From positions 1-6,136 of the forward strand of contig QIHJ01000433.1 in NCBI GenBank assembly GCA_003229065.1: DNA of 6,136 bases, given 5' to 3'. The notes below the pieces were generated by a model. That model was not told where the DNA came from. It worked only from the letters and a program-made list of their open reading frames with translations, and did not search any database. Origin of the DNA: Candidatus Dadabacteria bacterium (GTDB lineage: Bacteria > Desulfobacterota_D > UBA1144 > Nemesobacterales > UBA2774). Made by a program: the position numbers and the translations under genes. Positions 1 to 5,406 of the stretch are shown here, in pieces; the first letter of the stretch is position 1; every line of letters begins with the position of its first letter.

Positions 1-13
1 TATAAAATAAAAC

Positions 14-65
14 AGGCAGCGAGCGAACATGGGGACAGACCGGAGCGCATAGCGCGATCGGGTGG
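14..65. repeat. GC-rich imperfect inverted repeat at left edge
   Basis: This stretch is clearly richer in GC than its A-rich flanks. It contains GCGC-ATA-GCGC (45-55), nested inside CCG (40-42) and CGG (59-61), so it could fold as a short interrupted hairpin. No T-tract follows on either strand, so it is not a standard intrinsic terminator for the minus-strand gene that ends at 118. A dispersed intergenic repeat is possible, but that is inference, because only one copy is visible here. The plus-strand frame 1-96 is open from the window edge to TAA. Its composition is unconvincing as protein, although the tail of a gene entering from the left cannot be excluded. Confidence 0.25.
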
Positions 66-117
66 AATAAAATCAGAAAACAGAGGCACGGGCTAAGATA
101 GTCTTTGAATATACTTC

Positions 118-327
118 TTAACCAGCCGGCTTTTTAAAAATACCGAAATCGCCCGCAATTGTAACGAGCTCCCAGGACTCTTCACCCAGCTTCTTCAAGG
201 TTGTCTCTATGCCATCACCCAATTTGGAGCGCCTTGCAGAGGCTGCCACTTTGGATACGGCAATATCGTGGTCGCCATTTTCGTGAAAGAGCTTGTCTAC
301 GGATAATACCTTATAGTCCCACTTCAT
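118..327 (-). CDS. DUF4177-like small protein
   Basis: This gene encodes a 69-residue soluble protein with no signal peptide or membrane segment. The N-terminus MKWDYKVLSV and the C-terminal LGEESWELV (residues 47-55) followed by FKKP (64-67) match the layout I know from DUF4177-type proteins. These are small proteins with an opening 'KWEYK' strand and a conserved 'LG..GWELV' segment, and their biochemical function is unknown. The usual Gly before WELV is Ser here. The ATG overlaps the stop of the upstream acidic-protein gene as ATGA (324-327). A GAGGAAGAG purine run a few bases upstream, inside that gene, can serve as the ribosome binding site. Translational coupling and co-transcription are therefore likely. 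The family call is by motif only and no function is proposed. Confidence 0.7.
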   Translation of the reverse strand: MKWDYKVLSVDKLFHENGDHDIAVSKVAASARRSKLGDGIETTLKKLGEESWELVTIAGDFGIFKKPAG

Positions 328-557
328 TGTGTCTCTTCCTCTTCAGTCTCCGATTCTTCCTGAGCAGCTTCTGGTTCTTGGTCGAGTGAAGCTTCTTCCT
401 CTATCTCGTCCTCGAAAACAAGCGGCTCTCCCTTTTCTTCCACATCGGGCAGGCCTTTTACATATTTATCGTAATCTTTTTTGGAAACTGCGCCTTCCCT
501 AATATTTCTGTCTACAATTCTTACATCATAATCCAATTCTTCTTTATTCTTGGTCAT
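324..557 (-). CDS. Small protein with acidic C-terminal tail
   Basis: This gene encodes 77 residues when started at the ATG at 557. That start is preferred because GGAGGT lies 4 bp upstream (562-567). The longer in-frame ATG at 605 has no such site and would add 16 residues. The first 45 or so residues look foldable and carry a motif of the form DYDVRIVDRNIREG...SKKDYDKYVKGLPDV. The rest is an almost uninterrupted run of Glu, Asp, Ala, Ser and Gln, probably disordered and strongly acidic. From memory, short proteins with an 'R.V.RNI..G.ISK.DY.K.LK.LPD' core occur in deltaproteobacteria, but I know of no assigned function. No membrane segment or signal peptide is visible. It overlaps the DUF4177-like gene by 4 bp and probably leads that two-gene operon. 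Confidence 0.75.
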   Translation of the reverse strand: MTKNKEELDYDVRIVDRNIREGAVSKKDYDKYVKGLPDVEEKGEPLVFEDEIEEEASLDQEPEAAQEESETEEEETQ

Positions 558-560
558 ATA

Positions 561-567
561 TACCTCC
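561..567 (-). promoter_or_regulatory. Ribosome binding site fixing the start at 557
   Basis: On the minus strand this reads GGAGGTA and sits just ahead of the ATG at 557-555. It decides in favour of the 77-residue product over the 93-residue version that starts at 605. Confidence 0.7.
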
Positions 568-577
568 GGGCCAATTA

Positions 578-605
578 AAGATACCTTAAGATCGGGGATT
601 CGCAA
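578..605 (-). promoter_or_regulatory. Possible sigma-70 promoter for the small-gene operon
   Basis: On the minus strand, TTGCGA (600-605) and TATCTT (578-583) are separated by 16 bp. Each matches the -35 or -10 consensus at four of six positions. Transcription would start near 571, about 15 bp before the preferred ATG at 557, and would exclude the alternative start at 605. This agrees with the start choice, but the match is weak and the call is tentative. Confidence 0.3.
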
Positions 606-707
606 TCCAGGATATTGAAATGAATGTGATGCATAACATTATCCCGCACGCTTTAAATCACTGCTGCCGGGTTATTTAAGTAAAATATATCTGAGCATAA
701 TGAAGTC

Positions 708-1634
708 TTATGCTTCGTTAGATTCCTTGAACCATAACCAGGTATTTTTAATACCCTCACTAAGAGCTGTCTCGGGCATCCAACCCAGCACTTTTCCGGC
801 GAGCTTAACGTCGAGACTTATACTCTGCACCTCTCCGGGGCGCTGGTCCATGTACTTCACATTGAAATCTTCACCAGAGGCTGCCTTAAGCTCGCTGATC
901 AAACCGTTTACAGAGGTTTCAATCGCCGTACCTATGTTATAGCTCCCCTCGGAAGCGCCGAGAGCAAGCACGTTCGCGCGCGCTACATCGCCCGAGTATA
1001 CGTAATCCCTGGTCTGCTTACCGTCACCGAATACCGTACAGTCCTGGGATGAAAGTATGCGGCTACAAAATATTGCGATAACGCCCGCTTCTCCGTGCGG
1101 GTTTTGTCTCGGCCCGTAGACGTTTGCGTAGCGGAGCGCAACGCAGTCAAGCGAGTGAATACACTTATAGTATTCAAGATATTTCTCTACGGAGTACTTT
1201 GAGGTTCCATAAGGGGAAATGGGCATTGGAGGCGTAGTCTCATCAGCCGGGATGTTTTCGGGCTCCCCGTAAATAGCTCCTCCGGTTGACGCGAATATAA
1301 ACTTCCCGACATCCCGCGAAACACATGATTCAAGGAGGTTCAGGGATCCGATAATGTTAACGCCTGCATCGAACATTGGATCCTCAAGTGATTTTCTTAC
1401 ATCTATTTGGGCCGCATGGTGGTTCACTATATCGGGTTTAAACTCGGAGATTACATTATCCACTACTTGACGATCGGTAATATCACCCTGTATAAATTCT
1501 GCATTTTGAGGGACGTTCCCCCTTATTCCAGATGATAAGTTATCGAGCACAAGAACCTCGTGACCTTCCGCAATGTAGGCATCTGCTACCCAGGACCCGA
1601 TAAACCCCGCGCCGCCCGTGACTAGGATTTTCAT
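708..1634 (-). CDS. GalE-type NAD-dependent sugar epimerase/dehydratase
   Basis: This gene encodes 308 residues, a complete extended short-chain dehydrogenase/reductase of typical length. The N-terminal Rossmann fold shows TGGAGFIG (6-13) for NAD binding, D31 at the end of the second strand for the adenine ribose, and GDI at 50-52. The catalytic set is S116/T117 in ASTGGAIYG plus Y142 and K146 in YGTSK. RYANVYGPRQNP (168-179) and TRDYVY (208-213) are the usual substrate-side motifs. Family knowledge points to interconversion of UDP-sugars, most likely UDP-glucose/UDP-galactose, through a 4-keto intermediate. The STGGAIYG signature resembles short thermophile-type GalE proteins. The exact sugar (Glc, GlcNAc or another nucleotide sugar) cannot be read from the sequence, and no glycan cluster flanks it. 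GAGG lies 8 bp before the ATG. The protein is cytosolic. Confidence 0.88.
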   Translation of the reverse strand: MKILVTGGAGFIGSWVADAYIAEGHEVLVLDNLSSGIRGNVPQNAEFIQGDITDRQVVDNVISEFKPDIVNHHAAQIDVRKSLEDPMFDAGVNIIGSLNLLESCVSRDVGKFIFASTGGAIYGEPENIPADETTPPMPISPYGTSKYSVEKYLEYYKCIHSLDCVALRYANVYGPRQNPHGEAGVIAIFCSRILSSQDCTVFGDGKQTRDYVYSGDVARANVLALGASEGSYNIGTAIETSVNGLISELKAASGEDFNVKYMDQRPGEVQSISLDVKLAGKVLGWMPETALSEGIKNTWLWFKESNEA

Positions 1635-1864
1635 ATGTTAAACCTCGTATTGTTTCTTGGGATAATTTCTTGTAATAGCCTGTCGTTTAAATTTAATACC
1701 GCAGTTTCATTGAGCTAATATTCACTCCAAACTAGAGTGTTGTCAATAACTTCAGCTTGTCTCTTCCATGTCTTGCCTCTTCCTGCTTGGGCTGAAAATT
1801 GAGGTCATTATGCCGCTTGAGAGGAAAATAGCCGTACCCGAAGCAAGACAAAATTATGTACCGA

Positions 1865-1892
1865 TTGTCATCATTATGACAAATTTTGTCAT
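1865..1892. promoter_or_regulatory. Overlapping TTGTCAT palindromes, candidate activator site
   Basis: The sequence TTGTCAT-CATT-ATGACAA (1865-1882) is a perfect inverted repeat. Its right arm also forms ATGACAAA-T-TTTGTCAT (1876-1892), a second perfect palindrome, giving three half-sites in 28 bp. The first palindrome fits TGT-N10-ACA, the spacing of NifA-type enhancer sites, and also TGTCA-N6-TGACA, a CooA/CRP-FNR-like layout. The centres lie about 122-132 bp upstream of the start predicted from the sigma-54 element, the usual place for an enhancer-binding protein. The repeats are seen directly. The identity of the binding protein is inference. Confidence 0.55.
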
Positions 1893-1979
1893 CTGCAATT
1901 TTACCCCGAATCATCACCCGCCATAGTAGCGCAGATAATATATTTAATGATAAGTGGCAGTTACACCTCGTAGTTCAAG

Positions 1980-1995
1980 TGGCATGAACATTGCT
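1980..1995 (+). promoter_or_regulatory. Sigma-54 (RpoN) -24/-12 promoter of the sigma factor gene
   Basis: TGGCATG-AACA-TTGCT matches the RpoN consensus TGGCACG-N4-TTGCW at every position except one (T for C in the -24 box). The invariant GG (1981-1982) and GC (1993-1994) are exactly 10 bp apart, a spacing sigma-54 requires. The predicted start is near 2006, leaving a leader of about 47 bp to the ATG at 2053. No better sigma-70 promoter was found in this stretch. An upstream palindromic cluster at enhancer distance supports the call. Confidence 0.62.
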
Positions 1996-2040
1996 TATTA
2001 ATATTGCAGGAGAGTTAATAACAACGATTAAACGAAGGAA

Positions 2041-2045
2041 GGAGG
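2041..2045 (+). promoter_or_regulatory. Strong Shine-Dalgarno of the sigma factor gene
   Basis: GGAGG lies within the run GGAAGGAGG and is 7 bp before the ATG at 2053. A second ATG at 2046 directly abuts the Shine-Dalgarno and reaches a stop after five codons, so it is not the sigma start. The spacing favours 2053 over the later in-frame ATG at 2068. Confidence 0.7.
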
Positions 2046-2052
2046 ATGGAAA

Positions 2053-3264
2053 ATGGAGCGTAATGACATGGATAGCCAAAATAGTTTCCGGGGGGACAAT
2101 TATTTGAAATACACAGATTACCCGGAGCAAAAGGGGCAGAAGAGCTCGATCGTATCGGATCAGTTCAACTCGGGGAACGGAGCGGGAGCCCGGAAACCCA
2201 AGAGTAAACTAATTGCCGATGATGATTACAGACTGCTGCAGACATACTTTAAAGATGTGGGTGAGGAATCGCTTCTGACTGCAAAAGAGGAATTCCAGAT
2301 AGCGACTAAGATAAAAACATACTCTGCAAGAGCACTCGAGCTTGAAGGGACAATCGATCAGTTAGCGAAGAAACTCGACCGTAAAACCCGCTCAAACGGC
2401 GTATGCACATGCAGGGTAAAAAATGAGAGACATGAAACCCCTAAGAACTCGGAGAAACTATGTGCAAGAGGCCTGCTAAAGAAGAACCTGAACAGGGCCA
2501 ACGCTCTTATTAAAGCTTACAGGAATCAGGAGATAAAATATAAGGAAAGATTCACCAAATCCAACCTGAGACTGGTCGTGAGTATAGCAAAGAACTATAT
2601 AGGCCGCGGCTTGCCGCTTGCCGACCTTGTCCAGGAAGGGAACCTGGGGCTGATAAAGGCTGTTGAAAAATTCGAGCCCTCAAAAGGCTACAGATTCTCG
2701 ACATACGCCTCCTGGTGGATTATTCAGAGCATCTCCAGGTCGCTCTTTGATCAGACAAGAGTTATAAGAGTGCCGGTACGTGTGCTGGAGCAATCCAACA
2801 AGATTAACAAGACCATAAATATGCTGACTAATGAAAAAGGCGAAAAACCCGAAATGGAAGACGTGGCTAAAAAGACCGGCCTTAGCCTCAAAAAGGTAAA
2901 TAAAGTCATGAAAGCGACTTCAACAAGCATTATTTATCTGGACGCCGTAAGCGCCAACAGCCGGGAAGGAAAGAATAGTTTTGTGGATTACATACCCGAC
3001 GAGGGGCTTCCGACCGACTCGATTCTCTCAAACGTATCTATGCAGAATAAAATCAAGGAAGCCCTGTCAAACCTGAGCGACAGGGAGGAGGATATCCTGA
3101 GAATGCGCTTCGGTATAGGGTACGACGATTCCTATACTCTCGATCAAATAGGCAGCCGCTACAGCTTGACCAGGGAGCGCATCAGGCAGATTGAAAGACG
3201 CGCGCTCAAAAAGCTCAGACAAAACGGCGGAGGCGCTGTGCTTAAAGAGTTCATAACAAATTGA
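2053..3264 (+). CDS. RNA polymerase sigma-70 family factor (RpoD/RpoS-like, group 1-2 type)
   Basis: This 403-residue sigma factor directs core RNA polymerase to promoters. A low-complexity, probably disordered N-terminus (1-55) replaces region 1.1. Region 1.2 spans about 58-90 (DDYRLLQTYFKDVG). Residues 91-165 form an insert with C118, C120, H127 and C137. Region 2 runs 166-243, with NLRLVVSIAK, the core-binding DLVQEGNLGLIKAVEKF (191-207) and the -10 helix YRFSTYASWW. Region 3 spans about 244-296. Region 4 spans about 331-390, with the -35 recognition helix TRERIRQIE (373-381) intact. The presence of regions 1.2, 3 and 4 excludes ECF factors. It is shorter than a typical primary RpoD (about 600 residues), and the -10 helix reads WWIIQSISRSLFDQTR where RpoD has WWIRQAITR.IADQAR. 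An alternative (stress, developmental or RpoS-like) role therefore seems likelier than housekeeping. An upstream sigma-54 element suggests RpoN control. Confidence 0.9.
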   Translation: MERNDMDSQNSFRGDNYLKYTDYPEQKGQKSSIVSDQFNSGNGAGARKPKSKLIADDDYRLLQTYFKDVGEESLLTAKEEFQIATKIKTYSARALELEGTIDQLAKKLDRKTRSNGVCTCRVKNERHETPKNSEKLCARGLLKKNLNRANALIKAYRNQEIKYKERFTKSNLRLVVSIAKNYIGRGLPLADLVQEGNLGLIKAVEKFEPSKGYRFSTYASWWIIQSISRSLFDQTRVIRVPVRVLEQSNKINKTINMLTNEKGEKPEMEDVAKKTGLSLKKVNKVMKATSTSIIYLDAVSANSREGKNSFVDYIPDEGLPTDSILSNVSMQNKIKEALSNLSDREEDILRMRFGIGYDDSYTLDQIGSRYSLTRERIRQIERRALKKLRQNGGGAVLKEFITN

Positions 3265-3284
3265 GCTTATCCGTCGAGATATAC

Positions 3285-4286
3285 TTAACCGCCGGGAGAA
3301 AGGGACTCTATTGTATCCCTCACCGCCCGGCGCGTCGCCTTTGGCGGGAACAGCAGCACCGGCGTATCGACCCCCTCCTCAATATAGCTGTTTAATAATG
3401 CATGACCCTTTTCCGCAGATCCCCAGATAGAAAGCGAGTCGAGCATACTGTCGCTCACGCTCTCAAGCGCTTTTATCCTATCTTTGTTTTTGAATGCTTG
3501 TAGTATACAGGCGGCTTCATCCCCAAATCCGTGCCGGCTGACCGTATTGTAGTAATAAGTACCCATCCCTCCAATGTAGTGGGCAATATGCTCTTTCAGG
3601 GCTTTCTTTGAGGACTCCTCATCGCTTGAAACCGCGGATGCTATATACGGGCATATTTTTATTTCACCACTGTCCCTTCCCGCTGAACGGGCGCCTTCAA
3701 TAAGGTGTTGCCCGGCGTCCTTTAACCCCTCTATAGGAATTAAAAACGGTATCCAGCCGTCTGCCACCTCACCGGTCATGCAAGTGTTTTTAGGCCCTAT
3801 TGCCGCTACCAGAATAGGAAGATCGCTCCTTACGGGTTTAAACTGGAGCTTGAAATTCTTGAGCTTAAATATCTCGCCCTCGTAATTAACCCTCTCAAAG
3901 TTGAGAGCCATTTTTATGATCTCGACATATTCCCTTGTCCTCTGAAGAGGTTTCTCATACTTAATACCGTGCCAGTTCTCGATCACTATAGGGCCGCTGG
4001 TGCCGAGACCGAGCATAATTCGGCCGCCTGAAATCTCATCCAACGTGGCCGCTGTCTGGGCGATCATGGCGGGAGTCCTGCTGAATACGGAGATTATCCC
4101 TGTGCCTAGTTTTATCTTATTGGTGTTCGCCGCCAGATGGCCAATTAAAGAAAACGCATCCCTGCCCCACATCTCGGGGACCCAAATCGAGTCGTAGCCG
4201 AGCCCTTCCGCGAGCTGTGCGTACTCTACAAGCTCGTCCATTGTAATATCGCTCCAGTAGGGTGCGACTATTCCGATTTTAGGCAT
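3285..4286 (-). CDS. LLM-class flavin/F420-dependent oxidoreductase, Rv3520c-like
   Basis: This gene encodes 333 residues, the full length of a bacterial luciferase-like monooxygenase (TIM barrel) protein. Recognisable signatures in order are LGTGI (60-64), SRTPAMIAQTAATLDEISGG (69-88), LGLGTSGP (92-99), NWHG (104-107), RTREYVEI (116-123), AAIGPKN (161-167), GEVADGW (172-178) and GVDTPVL (305-311). This motif order, especially the GLGTSGP...WHG pair, fits the mycobacterial Rv3520c group of putative F420-dependent oxidoreductases. Whether this host uses F420 or FMN cannot be told here, since no cofactor genes lie in the window, and the substrate is unknown. The protein is cytosolic, without a signal peptide. 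AAGGAG stands 7 bp ahead of the ATG. Its 3' end faces the sigma gene across 20 bp with no clear terminator. It diverges from the M29 gene across a palindrome-bearing spacer. Confidence 0.87.
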   Translation of the reverse strand: MPKIGIVAPYWSDITMDELVEYAQLAEGLGYDSIWVPEMWGRDAFSLIGHLAANTNKIKLGTGIISVFSRTPAMIAQTAATLDEISGGRIMLGLGTSGPIVIENWHGIKYEKPLQRTREYVEIIKMALNFERVNYEGEIFKLKNFKLQFKPVRSDLPILVAAIGPKNTCMTGEVADGWIPFLIPIEGLKDAGQHLIEGARSAGRDSGEIKICPYIASAVSSDEESSKKALKEHIAHYIGGMGTYYYNTVSRHGFGDEAACILQAFKNKDRIKALESVSDSMLDSLSIWGSAEKGHALLNSYIEEGVDTPVLLFPPKATRRAVRDTIESLSPGG

Positions 4287-4309
4287 CCAGGGTCTCCTTC
4301 ATACCGCAG

Positions 4310-4315
4310 ATTATA
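4310..4315 (-). promoter_or_regulatory. Probable -10 box of the LLM oxidoreductase gene
   Basis: On the minus strand this reads TATAAT, a perfect -10 hexamer, 24 bp ahead of the ATG. No good -35 element lies 16-18 bp upstream (the best reads TGTATG), so an activator may be needed or the match may be chance. Transcription would start near 4303 and leave a leader of about 17 bp holding only the Shine-Dalgarno. Confidence 0.4.
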
Positions 4316-4351
4316 ATACACAGCGTCAGTAGCATACAGGGCTATAAAATT

Positions 4352-4368
4352 TACAACCCCGGGTTGTA
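4352..4368. promoter_or_regulatory. 17-bp palindrome, candidate operator between divergent genes
   Basis: TACAACCC-C-GGGTTGTA is a perfect inverted repeat with 8-bp arms around one central base. It lies in the middle of the 142-bp spacer between the divergent LLM and M29 genes. From the LLM side it is about 37 bp upstream of the TATAAT box, just behind the -35 region. From the M29 side it is about 60 bp before the ATG. A dimeric helix-turn-helix regulator acting on one or both genes is a reasonable inference. I do not recognise the regulator family. Confidence 0.5.
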
Positions 4369-4374
4369 TGATGC

Positions 4375-4386
4375 ATAGTATACTAT
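4375..4386. promoter_or_regulatory. 12-bp perfect palindrome ATAGTATACTAT
   Basis: The sequence is exactly self-complementary and contains TATACT (4379-4384), which matches the -10 consensus at five of six positions for the plus-strand M29 gene. TTTACA (4350-4355) is -35-like, but the gap is 23 bp, too long for a standard sigma-70 promoter. It may be the -10 of an activated promoter or part of an operator together with the neighbouring 17-bp palindrome. Confidence 0.3.
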
Positions 4387-4428
4387 CTCTCGAAGTAGAG
4401 AAAAGAGAATTTACCGGAGACTTAAGAC

Positions 4429-5403
4429 ATGGCTGAATCTTTTAACGAAAAACTTATGAGCGCGGCAAGGATTGCAGTGAATGACTGTATGGCAGTTAAA
4501 GCGGGCGAAAAGGTGCTGGTGATAACGGACGAGCCTGCAAGGCCGATCGGGTACGCACTTTGGGAAGCCTCAAAAGAAGCAGGTGCAGAAGCAATGATAA
4601 CAGAGATAATCCCGAGGGAATCAAATGGTGAGGAGCCACCTGAAGCGATAGCGGGGCTTATGAAATCAGTAGACGTGGTGCTGATCCCGACTTCGAGATC
4701 CCTTAGCCATACGGACTCTAGAAGAGAGGCGAGTAAAGCGGGCGTAAGGATCGCAACGCTCCCCGGGATCACGGAAGACATGATGATAAGGACCCTGAAC
4801 GCGGACTTTAATCAGATCGCCGAGAAGAGCAATAAGCTTGCGGCGATTTTAAGCGCCGGTACGAACGTAAGGGTTACCTCTGAAAAAGGCACGGATATAA
4901 ACCTGGTACTGGAGAGCAGAGACGGACACCCGGACACGGGTCTTAACCACAATCCCGGGGACTTCAGCAACCTTCCCGCTGGAGAGGCGTACGCTGCCCC
5001 GCTTGAGGGAAAATCGAGCGGTATTGTAGTTATGGACGGCTCCATGGCCGGGGTGGGAATACTGGAAGGAGAGGTAATACGGATAAAAGTTGAAGACGGT
5101 TACGCTGTCGACATTTCAGGCGGTGAGGCGGCGGACATGCTGGATTCCATAATGAGACCATTCGGAAAAGCCGCGTATAATCTTGCGGAGCTTGGTATCG
5201 GAACTCACGACAAGGCCTTATTAACCGGAAACGTGCTCGAGGACGAAAAAGTCATAGGCACAGTCCACATTGCATTCGGCGACAATAAGAGTATGGGCGG
5301 AGTAATTAGGGTGGCGAGTCATTTAGACGGGGTCATCATGAAGCCTACGGTAGAGGTTGACGGCAAGGAGATTATGAAGGCTGGTGAGCTCCTCATATTC
5401 TAA
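4429..5403 (+). CDS. M29-type metalloprotein (leucyl aminopeptidase / AmpS-NicX family)
   Basis: This gene encodes 324 residues of a cytosolic protein from the aminopeptidase T/AmpS family (M29, COG2309-like). The family's metal ligands appear in the expected order: E186 in NLPAGEAYAAP, E254 in LAELGIGTH, H280 in GTVHIAFGDN, and H298 and D300 in SHLDG. If it is a true peptidase it would remove N-terminal residues from peptides using a two-metal centre. It is shorter than classical M29 enzymes (about 400 residues), mainly in the N-terminal half. The wider family also includes NicX-like 2,5-dihydroxypyridine dioxygenases built on the same fold, so the peptidase name is provisional. GGAG stands 9 bp before the ATG. 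It is followed after 78 bp by a co-oriented VWA gene and faces the LLM gene head to head. Confidence 0.82.
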   Translation: MAESFNEKLMSAARIAVNDCMAVKAGEKVLVITDEPARPIGYALWEASKEAGAEAMITEIIPRESNGEEPPEAIAGLMKSVDVVLIPTSRSLSHTDSRREASKAGVRIATLPGITEDMMIRTLNADFNQIAEKSNKLAAILSAGTNVRVTSEKGTDINLVLESRDGHPDTGLNHNPGDFSNLPAGEAYAAPLEGKSSGIVVMDGSMAGVGILEGEVIRIKVEDGYAVDISGGEAADMLDSIMRPFGKAAYNLAELGIGTHDKALLTGNVLEDEKVIGTVHIAFGDNKSMGGVIRVASHLDGVIMKPTVEVDGKEIMKAGELLIF

Positions 5404-5406
5404 ATC

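Larger units (their letters stand above)
1635..2052. other. 418-bp intergenic region between divergent epimerase and sigma genes
   Basis: There is no convincing gene in this stretch. It contains, in order: a CACTC-N7-GAGTG inverted repeat (1723-1739), an imperfect direct repeat CTTGTCTCTTCC / CTTGCCTCTTCC (1756-1767 and 1772-1783), arms of a possible long hairpin (1769-1776 with 1843-1850), a triple TTGTCAT palindrome cluster (1865-1892), a direct repeat AAGTGGCA (1952-1959 and 1977-1984), a sigma-54-type promoter (1980-1995) and a strong ribosome binding site (2041-2045). A 61-codon minus-strand frame at 1917-1732 was judged spurious. Confidence 0.7.

Noticed and set aside
16..40. Resemblance of GCGAGCGAAC...GGGGA to a 23S rRNA segment
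   Set aside because: The match is only a few bases long and interrupted. No other rRNA sequence or spacing is present.
1..96. Plus-strand frame open from the window edge to TAA at 94-96
   Set aside because: It is only 31 codons, with a charged low-information composition and an internal GC-rich hairpin. It is more likely a chance frame through a repeat than the tail of a gene, though the edge prevents certainty.
201..389. Plus-strand frame across the two small genes at the left
   Set aside because: It is antisense to the coupled small genes. Its hydrophobic, Leu/Phe-rich content is the complement of the Glu-rich acidic tail.
558..707. Intrinsic terminator after the epimerase gene
   Set aside because: CCCG...CGGG arms exist (about 636-674), but they are short, separated by a long loop and not followed by a U-tract.
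1714..1728. Sigma-54-like GG...GC on the minus strand upstream of the epimerase
   Set aside because: The GG-to-GC gap is 11 bp rather than 10 and the flanking bases fit poorly. Sigma-54 does not tolerate this spacing well.
1732..1917. 61-codon minus-strand frame in the large intergenic region
   Set aside because: It has no recognisable motif. It covers the palindromic cluster and repeats, which explain its sequence better. It has no clear ribosome binding site and its composition is unlike the neighbouring genes. A small peptide cannot be fully excluded.
3265..3284. Shared terminator between the convergent sigma and LLM genes
   Set aside because: The 20-bp gap holds no stable inverted repeat or T-tract. 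Any termination signal must lie inside one of the coding regions or be Rho-dependent.
4422..5045. Two minus-strand frames (4781-4422 and 5045-4812) inside the M29 gene
   Set aside because: They are antisense shadows of a well-supported gene with all its family motifs, and they have no motifs of their own.
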